Translations under genes and position numbers: made by a program
Part shown: one piece after another, positions 1 to 6,720 of the stretch
How the letters are laid out: every line of letters starts with the position of its first letter
Position numbering within the stretch: position 1 is the first letter of the stretch
The notes under the pieces: generated by a model
Database searches by the model: none
Told to the model about the DNA's origin: nothing
Seen by the model: only the letters and a program-made list of their open reading frames with translations
Source of the DNA: an uncultured Clostridiaceae bacterium
GTDB lineage: Bacteria; Bacillota; Clostridia; Lachnospirales; Lachnospiraceae
DNA: 11,953 nt
Reading direction: 5' to 3'
Assembly (NCBI GenBank): GCA_902477765.1
Contig: CABSIM010000056.1
Location: forward strand, 1 to 11,953

Positions 1-90
1 AGGCTGGCTGCTATAGGACTGTCCGTTATAGGGCTGGTCGCCGTAAGGCTGGCTGTTATAGGATTGTCCGTTATAGGGCTGGCTGCCGTA
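1..90 (-). repeat. Two tandem 45-bp units coding a 15-aa Q/P/Y-rich repeat
   Basis: Positions 1-45 and 46-90 are direct repeats that differ at 4 of 45 bases. Read on the minus strand they encode YGSQPYNGQSYNSQP and YGDQPYNGQSYSSQP. Within each unit a shorter theme (QPYNG / QSYNS / QPYG, about 5 residues) also repeats. The unit length is a multiple of three, so copy number can change without a frameshift. More copies may lie beyond the left edge. Confidence 0.85.
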
Positions 91-339
91 AGGCGGATTA
101 TCATATGCCTGCTGACCCGGAGCAGAAGAAGCTGCGGGCACACTCTGCCATTGCTCCTGTTCCTGCGGGGGAACCTGGGACTGCCATTGTTCCTCCCCGG
201 ACTGCGGCGTACGGTCAGACGTGCCGTCCCGGAAAACCTGTTCCTGCTGCCGGCCGGATCCGTTATCTTCAGGCTCTGGCCCGGAAAGAGTTTCGCATCC
301 GCCGGTTTCAGGGATATCTTTATTTTCAGCATCTGTCAT
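1..339 (-). CDS. Partial gene: protein with Q/P/Y-rich repetitive N-terminus (5' part only)
   Basis: An open reading frame runs from an ATG at 339 (complement) to the left edge, 113 codons without a stop. The start is supported by a strong GAGGAGG at 350-356 and by a divergent promoter upstream. The protein starts MTDAENKD, is acidic for about 40 residues, then becomes rich in Gln, Pro, Ser, Gly and Tyr. Its visible end is two 15-residue units of the type YGSQPYNGQSYNSQP. There is no signal peptide or membrane segment in this part. Such disordered QPY-rich N-termini often precede a C-terminal membrane domain (for example DUF4190-type proteins) in Clostridia, but that part lies outside the window, so the function is unknown. 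The gene is divergent from tex. Existence is well supported; family is a guess. Confidence 0.8.
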   Translation of the reverse strand, partial: MTDAENKDIPETGGCETLSGPEPEDNGSGRQQEQVFRDGTSDRTPQSGEEQWQSQVPPQEQEQWQSVPAASSAPGQQAYDNPPYGSQPYNGQSYNSQPYGDQPYNGQSYSSQP

Positions 340-454
340 GTTGCGGTTTCCTCCTCAGAATTTCAGATATAGTTGCCGAAGCGCCGGATAGCCCGGATAT
401 GGTCTTTGCGGGAACCGGCTCCGCTTTATGCGGTGTCTGCGGCACGGTAATCTA

Positions 455-483
455 ATTCTACCATGAATAAAATGCGATGTCCA
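455..483 (-). promoter_or_regulatory. Promoter for the minus-strand gene (TGGACA-N17-TAGAAT)
   Basis: On the minus strand TGGACA (478-483, 5 of 6 to the sigma-A -35) is followed by a 17-nt spacer and TAGAAT (455-460, 5 of 6 to the -10). Transcription would begin near 448 and give a leader of about 110 nt before the ATG at 339. No terminator-like hairpin is evident in that leader. Spacing is ideal; activity is inferred. Confidence 0.65.
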
Positions 484-491
484 TATTTAAG

Positions 492-520
492 TTGCATATC
501 CAAATCCTTTGAATTATAAT
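492..520 (+). promoter_or_regulatory. Promoter for tex and the downstream operon (TTGCAT-N17-TATAAT)
   Basis: TTGCAT (492-497) and a perfect TATAAT (515-520) are separated by 17 nt. The predicted start of transcription is near 527, about 55 nt upstream of the tex start. It probably drives the long operon through rimI, because no other strong promoter or terminator is evident in the short gaps between those genes. Its -35 lies only 8 bp from the -35 of the divergent promoter. Confidence 0.75.
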
Positions 521-580
521 AAAGACTGAAATGCCCGGAAGAGCCGGCGTGCTCCCGGACACATGAAGGAGTCAGAAAAA

Positions 581-2725
581 ATGGACATTTTGAGTATATT
601 GCAGCAGGAGCTGGGAGTAAAGCGCAGCCAGGTGGAAGCAGCAGTCCGGCTCATTGACGAGGGGAACACGATTCCGTTTATTGCCAGATACAGAAAAGAA
701 ATGACAGGGGCACTGAATGATGAGGTGCTGAGAAATCTGGATGAACGGCTGAAATATTTGAGAGGGCTGGAGGAAAGAAAAGAACAGGTGCTTTCTTCCA
801 TCAGAGAGCAGGAAAAACTGACGCCGGAACTGGAAAAACAGATCAGGGATGCCCAGACCCTGGTGGCTGTGGAGGATCTGTATCTTCCCTACAGGCCCAA
901 AAGGAAAACGAGAGCCGGAATTGCCCGGGAAAAGGGGCTGGAACCGCTGGCAGACATCATTGCTCTTCAGATGCTGAAGACCCCGCTTACGGAGACGGCA
1001 GAGGCGTATGTTTCCGCCGACAGGGGAGTGGATTCTCCGGAAGCGGCAGTGGCAGGCGCCATGGATATTCTGGCAGAAAGAATCGCTGAAAATGCGAAAT
1101 ACAGAACATACATAAGAAAAACCACGGCAGCAGAAGGAATCCTCAGTTCAGAAGTGCGGGATGAAAAGACAGAATCCGTTTATGAGATGTATTATCACCA
1201 TGAAGAACCCGTGAAAAAATGTGCGGGACACCGGATTCTGGCGCTGAACCGCGGAGAAAAGGAAAAAGTTCTGAATGTAAAGATTGCGGCACCGGAGGAA
1301 AAAATTCTGCAGTATCTGGAAAAACAGGTGATCATCAGGGAAAATCCTTTTACAGGACCGGTGCTGAAGGATGTAATAAAAGACAGCTACAGCCGGCTCA
1401 TTGCTCCGGCCATTGAACGGGAACTGAGAAACGAACTGACAGAGGCGGCAGAAACCGGGGCAATCCGGGTGTTCGGAAAGAACCTGGAACAGCTTCTGAT
1501 GCAGCCGCCGGTGGCAGGACAGGTGGTTCTCGGATGGGATCCGGCATTCCGTACAGGATGCAAGCTGGCAGTGGTGGATGCCACGGGAAAGGTTCTGGAT
1601 ACCGTGGTGATTTATCCCACAGCTCCCCAGAACAAAGTGGCTGAGGCAAAGAAAATTCTGAAAGATCTTATACAAAAATATCATATAACTCTGATATCCG
1701 TGGGAAACGGTACGGCATCCAGAGAATCGGAACAGATCATAGCTGAATTCCTGAAGGAAATCCCGCAGCAGGTCCGGTACGTGATCGTCAATGAAGCCGG
1801 AGCTTCCGTGTATTCCGCCAGCAAACTGGCAACAGAAGAGTTCCCGGAATTTGACGTGGGACAGAGAAGCGCGGTTTCCATTGCCAGGCGGTTACAGGAT
1901 CCGCTGGCAGAACTGGTGAAAATCGATCCGCGCTCCATCGGAGTGGGCCAGTACCAGCATGATATGAATCAGAAACACCTGGGAGAGGCTCTGGGAAACG
2001 TGGTGGAAGACTGCGTCAACAAAGTCGGGGTGGACCTGAACACTGCATCGGCCTCCCTTCTGGAATATGTCTCCGGAATCACAAAAACCATTGCCAGAAA
2101 TATTGTTGCCTACCGGGAGGAAAACGGGGCGTTCCGCAACAGACGTCAGCTTCTGAAAGTTGCAAAACTGGGGCCCCGGGCCTATGAGCAGTGCGCCGGC
2201 TTTCTGAGGATTACCGACGGGGATAATCCTCTGGATTCCACTTCGGTTCATCCGGAAAGTTATGCTGCCGCATCGGGACTTCTGAAACGGCTCGGATATG
2301 AGCCTGACCAGATGACGGGCGGGGGACTGCCGGGAATCGGACGGAAGATTCCGGATTACGGGAAAATGGCCGGAGAACTGGGAATCGGAGAACTGACTCT
2401 CCGGGATATTGTGGACGAGCTGGAAAAGCCCGGACGGGATCCGCGGGAGGAAATGCCCAGACCCATTCTCAGAACCGATGTGCTGGAAATGAAGGATCTG
2501 AAACCGGGCATGATCCTCAAGGGAACTGTCCGGAATGTCATTGATTTCGGCGCGTTTGTGGACATCGGCGTTCATCAGGACGGTCTGGTCCATATTTCGG
2601 AAATGTCGGAACGCTTCATCCGTCATCCTCTGGAGGCGGTGAGCGTCGGAGACATTGTGGAAGTAAAAGTTCTGCAGGTTGATCCAGTGAAAAAACGTAT
2701 TTCGCTGTCAATGAAAATATCTTAG
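581..2725 (+). CDS. tex: Tex-family transcription accessory / S1 RNA-binding protein
   Basis: Tex is a cytoplasmic nucleic-acid-binding protein related to eukaryotic Spt6, linked to transcription and RNA metabolism. The 714-residue product is of normal length. In order it shows the helical Tex N-domain (residues 1 to about 190, with IPFIARYRKE and DLYLPYRPKRKTRA), a YqgF/RuvC-like fold (about 315-445, starting LGWDPAFRTG), helix-hairpin-helix motifs (about 485-550, DLNTASASLL) and a C-terminal S1 domain (about 638-712, with GTVRNVIDFGAFVDIG). I prefer the ATG at 581 to the in-frame ATG at 563. AAGGAG at 566-571 lies 9 nt upstream of 581, inside the longer frame, and the family usually starts MDI. 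It is the first gene of the operon; the next gene follows after 15 nt. Confidence 0.95.
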   Translation: MDILSILQQELGVKRSQVEAAVRLIDEGNTIPFIARYRKEMTGALNDEVLRNLDERLKYLRGLEERKEQVLSSIREQEKLTPELEKQIRDAQTLVAVEDLYLPYRPKRKTRAGIAREKGLEPLADIIALQMLKTPLTETAEAYVSADRGVDSPEAAVAGAMDILAERIAENAKYRTYIRKTTAAEGILSSEVRDEKTESVYEMYYHHEEPVKKCAGHRILALNRGEKEKVLNVKIAAPEEKILQYLEKQVIIRENPFTGPVLKDVIKDSYSRLIAPAIERELRNELTEAAETGAIRVFGKNLEQLLMQPPVAGQVVLGWDPAFRTGCKLAVVDATGKVLDTVVIYPTAPQNKVAEAKKILKDLIQKYHITLISVGNGTASRESEQIIAEFLKEIPQQVRYVIVNEAGASVYSASKLATEEFPEFDVGQRSAVSIARRLQDPLAELVKIDPRSIGVGQYQHDMNQKHLGEALGNVVEDCVNKVGVDLNTASASLLEYVSGITKTIARNIVAYREENGAFRNRRQLLKVAKLGPRAYEQCAGFLRITDGDNPLDSTSVHPESYAAASGLLKRLGYEPDQMTGGGLPGIGRKIPDYGKMAGELGIGELTLRDIVDELEKPGRDPREEMPRPILRTDVLEMKDLKPGMILKGTVRNVIDFGAFVDIGVHQDGLVHISEMSERFIRHPLEAVSVGDIVEVKVLQVDPVKKRISLSMKIS

Positions 2726-2740
2726 ATGGAGGGATTAAGC

Positions 2741-3922
2741 ATGAAGTACAATTTTGACGAAACAGTAGACAGAACAGGAACATTTGCATCCAAAATCGAA
2801 CGGCTTCCCAAGGGAGCACCTGAAGGATCCCTTGCCCTCTGGGTGGCAGACATGGATTTCCCATGTGCGGAACCCATTATCAGAGCCCTTCATGAGCGTG
2901 TGGACAGGAAAATTTTCGGATATACCGTTTATGATACAGAAGAATGCAGAGGAGCAGTGACAGGCTGGTTCAGAAAACGTTATGGCTGGGAAGAGAAAGA
3001 GGAGAATCTTTTCTTCTGCCCGGGTATTGTTTCCGCATATGCGGCCCTTCTGAATCTTCTGACGGAAGAAGGAGACGGTGTGGTGATTCAGCGTCCCATT
3101 TATTATCCTTTTACCATGAAGGCCAAGAGCAATAACCGTGTGATCGTGGACAATCCGCTTATTTATGAAAACGGCACATACAGAATGGATTATGAAGATC
3201 TGGACAGAAAAATGGCAGATCCCTCCAATAAAGTCCTGGTATTCTGCAGCCCTCATAATCCCACGGGACGCGTCTGGACAGAAGAAGAAATCCGCAGGGT
3301 TGTGGAAATCTGCAGAAAGTATGACAAATGGATCATCTGTGACGAGATCCACTGCGATCTTCTGAGAAAGGGAAAGGTGCATCATCCGATTCTCAAGGTC
3401 TGCCCGGAATATGCAGATCATATTGCTGTCTGCACCGCGCCCAGCAAAACATTCAACCTGGCCGGAATGAAGACTTCCAATATCGTGATCCACAATCCGG
3501 AACTGCAGAAAAAATGGAAGGAACTGCTGGATGACAAGCTGTCCATGGGCGGCCCCTCCACACTGGGACTGACAGCCATGATTGCAGCTTATAATGAAGG
3601 AGAAGAGTGGCTGGAGCAGGTTAACGAGTATATCGAAGGCAACCTGAACTACATTGACAGTTTCCTGAAGGAGAATCTGCCCAAGGCGCATCTGGTTCCC
3701 ACCGAAGGAACATATCTTGCCTGGATCGATTTTAACGAATATGTGCACGGCGATGCGGAAAAACTGGAAGAACTGATGCATAAGGCGAAAGTTGCCCTGG
3801 ATGAAGGATATATCTTCGGAGAGGCAGGAAGAGGATTCGAGAGAATCAACGTGGCATCTGCCCGCAGCATAATTGAAGACTGCATGAACCGTATCAAGAG
3901 TGTTCTGGTGCCGGAACAGTAA
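2741..3922 (+). CDS. malY: MalY/PatB family PLP-dependent aminotransferase (C-S lyase)
   Basis: This is a fold-type I pyridoxal-phosphate enzyme of the MalY/PatB group, which usually cleaves C-S bonds (cystathionine or cysteine to pyruvate, ammonia and a thiol). The 393-residue product has the group's features: start MKYNFDE, WVADMDFP (about 34-41), SPHNPTGR with Asn173, CDEIHCDL with Asp201 contacting the PLP ring, and SKTFNLAG with Lys236 as the Schiff-base lysine. A C-terminal FERINVA stretch fits the substrate-carboxylate arginine region. An ATG at 2726 directly abuts the tex stop, but GGAGGG at 2728-2733 lies 7 nt before the ATG at 2741, which I chose. The true substrate cannot be told from sequence; no methionine or cysteine genes are adjacent. 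It appears co-transcribed with tex. Confidence 0.88.
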   Translation: MKYNFDETVDRTGTFASKIERLPKGAPEGSLALWVADMDFPCAEPIIRALHERVDRKIFGYTVYDTEECRGAVTGWFRKRYGWEEKEENLFFCPGIVSAYAALLNLLTEEGDGVVIQRPIYYPFTMKAKSNNRVIVDNPLIYENGTYRMDYEDLDRKMADPSNKVLVFCSPHNPTGRVWTEEEIRRVVEICRKYDKWIICDEIHCDLLRKGKVHHPILKVCPEYADHIAVCTAPSKTFNLAGMKTSNIVIHNPELQKKWKELLDDKLSMGGPSTLGLTAMIAAYNEGEEWLEQVNEYIEGNLNYIDSFLKENLPKAHLVPTEGTYLAWIDFNEYVHGDAEKLEELMHKAKVALDEGYIFGEAGRGFERINVASARSIIEDCMNRIKSVLVPEQ

Positions 3923-3936
3923 AACAGAGGTGCAGA

Positions 3937-4431
3937 ATGAAATTCAGTGTGAAAATGACAGCAAAGGATCTGTTTGAGTTCTCCATGTATAATTCCTACA
4001 GCGGTGCCATGGGAATTTTCAACGTGATCTTTACCGTCGGCGCCCTGGCGCTTCTGGCGGTGACCTGGGGATGGGTAAGCGTATACCAGAAAGTACTGCT
4101 GGTATTCTGCGCCCTGATCTTTACGGTGATCCAGCCGGCCCTGCTTTATTTTAAATCAAAAAAACAGGCGGAAATGATCGGATTTTCCACTCCGGTCAAC
4201 ATAACTCTCAGTGATGAAAAGATACTGGTGGAACAGGCCGGCGTGGAAGGAGAACTTGAGTGGGGGCAGATCTGGAAAGCAGTCAGGATCCGTACCATGT
4301 ATATTCTGAAAGTGGGTCCGAGCCATGCTTACCTGATCCCCAATGCTTCTCTTGAAGGAAGAGAGCAGGAACTGAAAGAGCTTCTGAAGAAAAATCTTCC
4401 GGAGAAAAAGACGAAAGGGATAAAAGCATGA
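3937..4431 (+). CDS. YcxB-like family membrane protein
   Basis: The 164-residue product has two hydrophobic segments near residues 24-45 and 50-71, joined by a short loop, then a soluble domain (about 80-160) resembling the YcxB-like C-terminal domain. Recognisable elements are VNITLSDEKILVEQ, a central WGQIWKAVR and YLIPNASL. Such proteins are common in Clostridia and Bacilli; their biochemical role is not known to me. The soluble part should face the cytoplasm, judging from lysines after the second helix. AGAGGTG just upstream serves as ribosome binding site. The gap to malY is 14 nt and the stop overlaps the tsaE start by 4 nt (ATGA), so translation is probably coupled to tsaE. Confidence 0.8.
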   Translation: MKFSVKMTAKDLFEFSMYNSYSGAMGIFNVIFTVGALALLAVTWGWVSVYQKVLLVFCALIFTVIQPALLYFKSKKQAEMIGFSTPVNITLSDEKILVEQAGVEGELEWGQIWKAVRIRTMYILKVGPSHAYLIPNASLEGREQELKELLKKNLPEKKTKGIKA

Positions 4432-4850
4432 TAATGGAGAGTTTTGGTCCGCAGGATACGTATGAACTGGGAAAAAAGCTCGGGGAACAGGCCCGGCCGG
4501 GGGACGTGTTCTGCCTCAACGGGGACCTGGGCGTAGGCAAGACGGTCTTTACTCAGGGCTTTGCGGCAGGGCTCGGCATTACGGAACCGGTGAACAGTCC
4601 GACGTTTACAATTCTCCAGCAGTATGACGGGGGACGTCTGCCGTTTTATCATTTTGATGTATACCGGATCGGAGATGTCAGTGAAATGGACGAGGTGGGA
4701 TATGAGGACTGTTTCTACGGAAACGGCGTCTCTCTGGTGGAATGGGCAGGCATGGTGGCGGAAATTCTTCCGGAAACCGCTGTGTCCGTGACCATTGAGA
4801 AAGAACTGGATAAAGGATTTGATTACCGGAAAATAACAGTGGAGAGGTGA
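4428..4850 (+). CDS. tsaE: tRNA t6A biosynthesis ATPase TsaE
   Basis: TsaE is the P-loop ATPase of the bacterial t6A system; it binds TsaD-TsaB and is needed for turnover in making N6-threonylcarbamoyladenosine at A37 of ANN-decoding tRNAs. The 140-residue product has Walker A GDLGVGKT (32-39), NSPTF (56-60), HFDVYR (75-80) and LVEWAG (103-108), all family hallmarks, and normal length. The start overlaps the preceding stop by 4 nt. A second ATG two codons later (4434) is also possible, and neither has a strong Shine-Dalgarno sequence, which fits coupled translation. tsaB follows 4 nt after the stop. Confidence 0.95.
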   Translation: MIMESFGPQDTYELGKKLGEQARPGDVFCLNGDLGVGKTVFTQGFAAGLGITEPVNSPTFTILQQYDGGRLPFYHFDVYRIGDVSEMDEVGYEDCFYGNGVSLVEWAGMVAEILPETAVSVTIEKELDKGFDYRKITVER

Positions 4851-4854
4851 TAAG

Positions 4855-5568
4855 ATGCGGATTCTGGGAATTGAAAGTTCGTCTCTGGTGGCATCCGTGG
4901 CCATTGTGGAAGACGGTGTTACCCTGGGGGAGTATACGGTGAATTTCAAGAAGACCCATTCTCAGACACTTCTCCCCATGATTGATGAAATGGTCAGAAT
5001 GCTGGGAATCCGGCTGGAGGAACTGGACGCCATTGCTGTTTCGGGCGGCCCGGGTTCCTTCACCGGACTCAGGATCGGATCTGCTACGGCCAAGGGGCTG
5101 GGGCTTGCTCTGAAGAAACCGTTAATCCATGTGCCGACTCTGGATGCCATGGCGTACAATCTGTTCGGAGCCGGGGGGCTGATATGTCCCATTATGGATG
5201 CAAGAAGAAACCAGGTCTATACGGGAGTTTACAGGTTCGAGGATACTTTCTGCACGGTCATGGAACAGGAAGCCATGGAAATAGGTGCTCTGATCGGGAA
5301 ACTGGATTCCATGGGAGAGCGTGTGATTTTCCTGGGAGACGGTGTGCCCGTATTCAGAAAGCAGATCGAAGAACAGATCACGGTTCCGGTGAAGTTTGCG
5401 CCGGCCAATACAAACCGGCAGCGGGGAGCGTCCGTGGCGGCTCTGGGATGCATTTATATGGAACAGGGAAAAACCGAAAGCGCTGCGGAACACAAACCGG
5501 ACTATCTGAGAAAATCTCAGGCAGAACGGGAAAGAGAAGAGCGCGAAAAAGCAGCGGAGACGAAATGA
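4855..5568 (+). CDS. tsaB: tRNA t6A biosynthesis protein TsaB
   Basis: TsaB is an ASKHA-fold, catalytically inactive paralogue of TsaD that scaffolds the t6A-forming complex. The 237-residue product starts with the family signature ILGIESSS (3-10), has THSQ (34-37), GPGSFTGLRIG (65-75) and KPLIHVPTLDAMA, and ends with PDYLRKSQAERE followed by a highly charged tail of Glu, Arg and Lys. The start at 4855 is preceded by GGAGAGGTGA (4841-4850), which overlaps the tsaE stop. Length and motifs are normal, and there is no sign of damage. It sits between tsaE and the miniprotein/rimI pair. Confidence 0.95.
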   Translation: MRILGIESSSLVASVAIVEDGVTLGEYTVNFKKTHSQTLLPMIDEMVRMLGIRLEELDAIAVSGGPGSFTGLRIGSATAKGLGLALKKPLIHVPTLDAMAYNLFGAGGLICPIMDARRNQVYTGVYRFEDTFCTVMEQEAMEIGALIGKLDSMGERVIFLGDGVPVFRKQIEEQITVPVKFAPANTNRQRGASVAALGCIYMEQGKTESAAEHKPDYLRKSQAEREREEREKAAETK

Positions 5569-5597
5569 TCTGTTTTCCGTCGGAAAGGTGTGAGTAA

Positions 5598-5723
5598 ATG
5601 GAACTGAGTTTTATCATGGCATTTTTTGGCTTCATTATTCTTCTGGTGCTGATTGTGGTGGCGGTGACGGTGGGTACAGTATCGTCATGCATGGGAGCCA
5701 TCAACGATGATGAAGATGAATAG
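5598..5723 (+). CDS. 41-residue single-pass membrane miniprotein, function unknown
   Basis: A short frame with its own ribosome binding site (AAAGGTG at 5584-5590, 7 nt before the ATG) fills most of the gap between tsaB and rimI. The product begins MELSF, has one uninterrupted hydrophobic segment at about residues 5-28 rich in Ile, Leu, Val and Phe, one Cys (31), and an acidic tail NDDEDE (36-41). It has no Lys or Arg, so topology cannot be predicted by the positive-inside rule. I recognise no family. The good Shine-Dalgarno, operon-like spacing (29 nt after tsaB, 51 nt before rimI) and clean transmembrane-plus-tail architecture argue for a real gene. Conservation would need checking. Confidence 0.65.
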   Translation: MELSFIMAFFGFIILLVLIVVAVTVGTVSSCMGAINDDEDE

Positions 5724-5774
5724 GAAGGGAAAACAGGAAAAAGCCTGCCTGTCGGAAAGGAGGTGCCTGACCGG

Positions 5775-6221
5775 ATGCAGCCTGTACTGAGAAAACTTGC
5801 GGCTTCGGATATTCCGGCTCTTGTTCAGCTGGAAAAGAACTGTTTTTCGGATCCCTGGTCAGAACGGATCCTCATGGATCTTCCGGAAAGCTGTCTGGAT
5901 GAGACCTGGGTTCTGGAGACCGAAGGGAAGGAAGTGGCCGGTTACATTAACTTCCGGTTCCTGTCCGGAGAGGGGGAACTGATGCGGATTGCCGTCCTTC
6001 CGGAATTCCGCGGCTGCGGATATGCAAGAAAAATGATGGAACAGATGGTAAAATCTGCTGAAGAAAATCAGGCACAGGATCTGACGCTGGAAGTGAGAGC
6101 AGGGAATGTGCCTGCCATAAACCTGTATAAATCCTATGGTTTCCGCAAGGAAGCCGTACGGAAGAAGTATTATCACAATCCTGAAGAGGATGCATTCATC
6201 ATGTGGCGCCGGGAGTCTTGA
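5775..6221 (+). CDS. rimI: Ribosomal protein S18-alanine N-acetyltransferase RimI
   Basis: RimI is a GNAT-fold acetyltransferase that uses acetyl-CoA to acetylate the N-terminal alanine of ribosomal protein S18. The 148-residue product matches the E. coli length. The acetyl-CoA loop is seen as AVLPEFRGCGYARK (73-86). LEVRAGNVPAINLYKSYGF (105-123) carries Glu106 and Tyr118, spaced as the catalytic Glu and Tyr of the Salmonella enzyme. I chose the ATG at 5775 over the GTG at 5763, because the very strong AAAGGAGGTG at 5756-5765 includes that GTG and lies 9 nt before 5775. In Firmicutes rimI normally follows tsaE-tsaB, as here. Confidence 0.92.
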   Translation: MQPVLRKLAASDIPALVQLEKNCFSDPWSERILMDLPESCLDETWVLETEGKEVAGYINFRFLSGEGELMRIAVLPEFRGCGYARKMMEQMVKSAEENQAQDLTLEVRAGNVPAINLYKSYGFRKEAVRKKYYHNPEEDAFIMWRRES

Positions 6222-6255
6222 AAGAATTACCACTTAAATCCGGAAATTTTTCAGC

Positions 6256-6261
6256 TATAAT
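6256..6261 (+). promoter_or_regulatory. Possible -10 element (TATAAT) upstream of the Cys4 gene
   Basis: A perfect TATAAT stands in the 101-nt gap between rimI and the next gene, but no convincing -35 lies 16-18 nt upstream (CTTAAA at 6233-6238 is poor). A TCCGG/CCGGA inverted repeat lies in the following leader. The element could give the Cys4 gene its own weak or activated transcription. Confidence 0.35.
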
Positions 6262-6322
6262 GTAGGGGTATCCGGCAGACGGTCCGGAGTCAGATTACAG
6301 GATGCGGAAAGGTGAGGATCAC

Positions 6323-6565
6323 ATGAGAAAATACGGAAAGAACGGACAGCTGGAAACGGTTGTCTGCAATATGTGCGGAAAAAAGATCGTGGTAAAGGAT
6401 GGAATTGTACGGGAAGGAGCCGCCATGTTTGATCATGCGTGGGATTATTTCTCGGAAAAAGACGGTGAAGTTCATCATTTTGATCTGTGTGAGAACTGTT
6501 ATGATGAATTTGTAAGTCAGTTCCGGATTCCGGCGGAGGTGGAAGAACAGACGGAAATTTTGTGA
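6323..6565 (+). CDS. Small Cys4 putative zinc-binding protein, function unknown
   Basis: The 80-residue product has two CxxC pairs: CNMC at 15-18 and CENC at 56-59. The 37 residues between them contain His38, His51 and His52. This pattern resembles a treble-clef or zinc-ribbon domain with one structural zinc, though metal binding is inferred. The product is otherwise acidic, with the acidic tail EVEEQTEIL and no membrane segment. The ATG at 6323 was preferred to the in-frame one at 6302, because AAAGGTGA at 6308-6315 gives a proper ribosome binding site 7 nt upstream. It follows rimI by 101 nt and is followed by a terminator, so it is the last gene of this transcription block. I do not recognise a named family. 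Confidence 0.8.
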   Translation: MRKYGKNGQLETVVCNMCGKKIVVKDGIVREGAAMFDHAWDYFSEKDGEVHHFDLCENCYDEFVSQFRIPAEVEEQTEIL

Positions 6566-6587
6566 AAAAGAACGGACCAGAGAAAGG

Positions 6588-6621
6588 AAAGAGGCGCCCC
6601 GGCAGACGGCCGCCTCTTTTT
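6588..6621 (+). terminator. Rho-independent terminator after the Cys4 gene
   Basis: AAAGAGGCG (6588-6596) pairs with CGCCTCTTT within 6611-6621, enclosing a 14-nt loop, and the right arm runs into TTTTT. It starts 22 nt after the stop at 6565. It closes the tex-to-Cys4 block. Confidence 0.8.
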
Positions 6622-6648
6622 CCTGCGTAAGAAGAACGTGTGACAAGA

Positions 6649-6689
6649 CTTCGGCAGCAGGCCGGACGGAAGATAACACGTGGCCGAAG
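6649..6689 (+). repeat. Perfect 7-bp inverted repeat upstream of the HxlR gene
   Basis: CTTCGGC (6649-6655) and GCCGAAG (6683-6689) are exact inverted repeats separated by 27 nt, in the 99-nt stretch between the terminator and the hxlR-type gene. No clear promoter can be picked here; the best -10-like string is TAAAAT at 6697-6702, without a matching -35. The repeat could be part of an operator or a leader hairpin. Chance is not excluded. Confidence 0.4.
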
Positions 6690-6720
6690 CGCCATGTAAA
6701 ATAACGGGAGCAAAAGATCC

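Noticed and set aside
1..90. CRISPR-like array
   Set aside because: Only two directly abutting 45-bp units with no spacers, in frame within a coding sequence; this is a protein tandem repeat.
64..455. Two plus-strand reading frames (64-372 and 105-455)
   Set aside because: They are shadows of the minus-strand repeat-containing gene, which has a strong ribosome binding site and promoter; the plus-strand frames have neither, and they run into the control region.
1892..2626. 244-codon minus-strand frame opposite tex
   Set aside because: Antisense shadow of a conserved Tex coding region, with no ribosome binding site or recognisable domain.
2735..3781. 348-codon minus-strand frame opposite malY
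   Set aside because: It lies wholly antisense to a clear PLP enzyme with all catalytic residues; the product is Cys/His/Phe-rich nonsense typical of an antisense frame.
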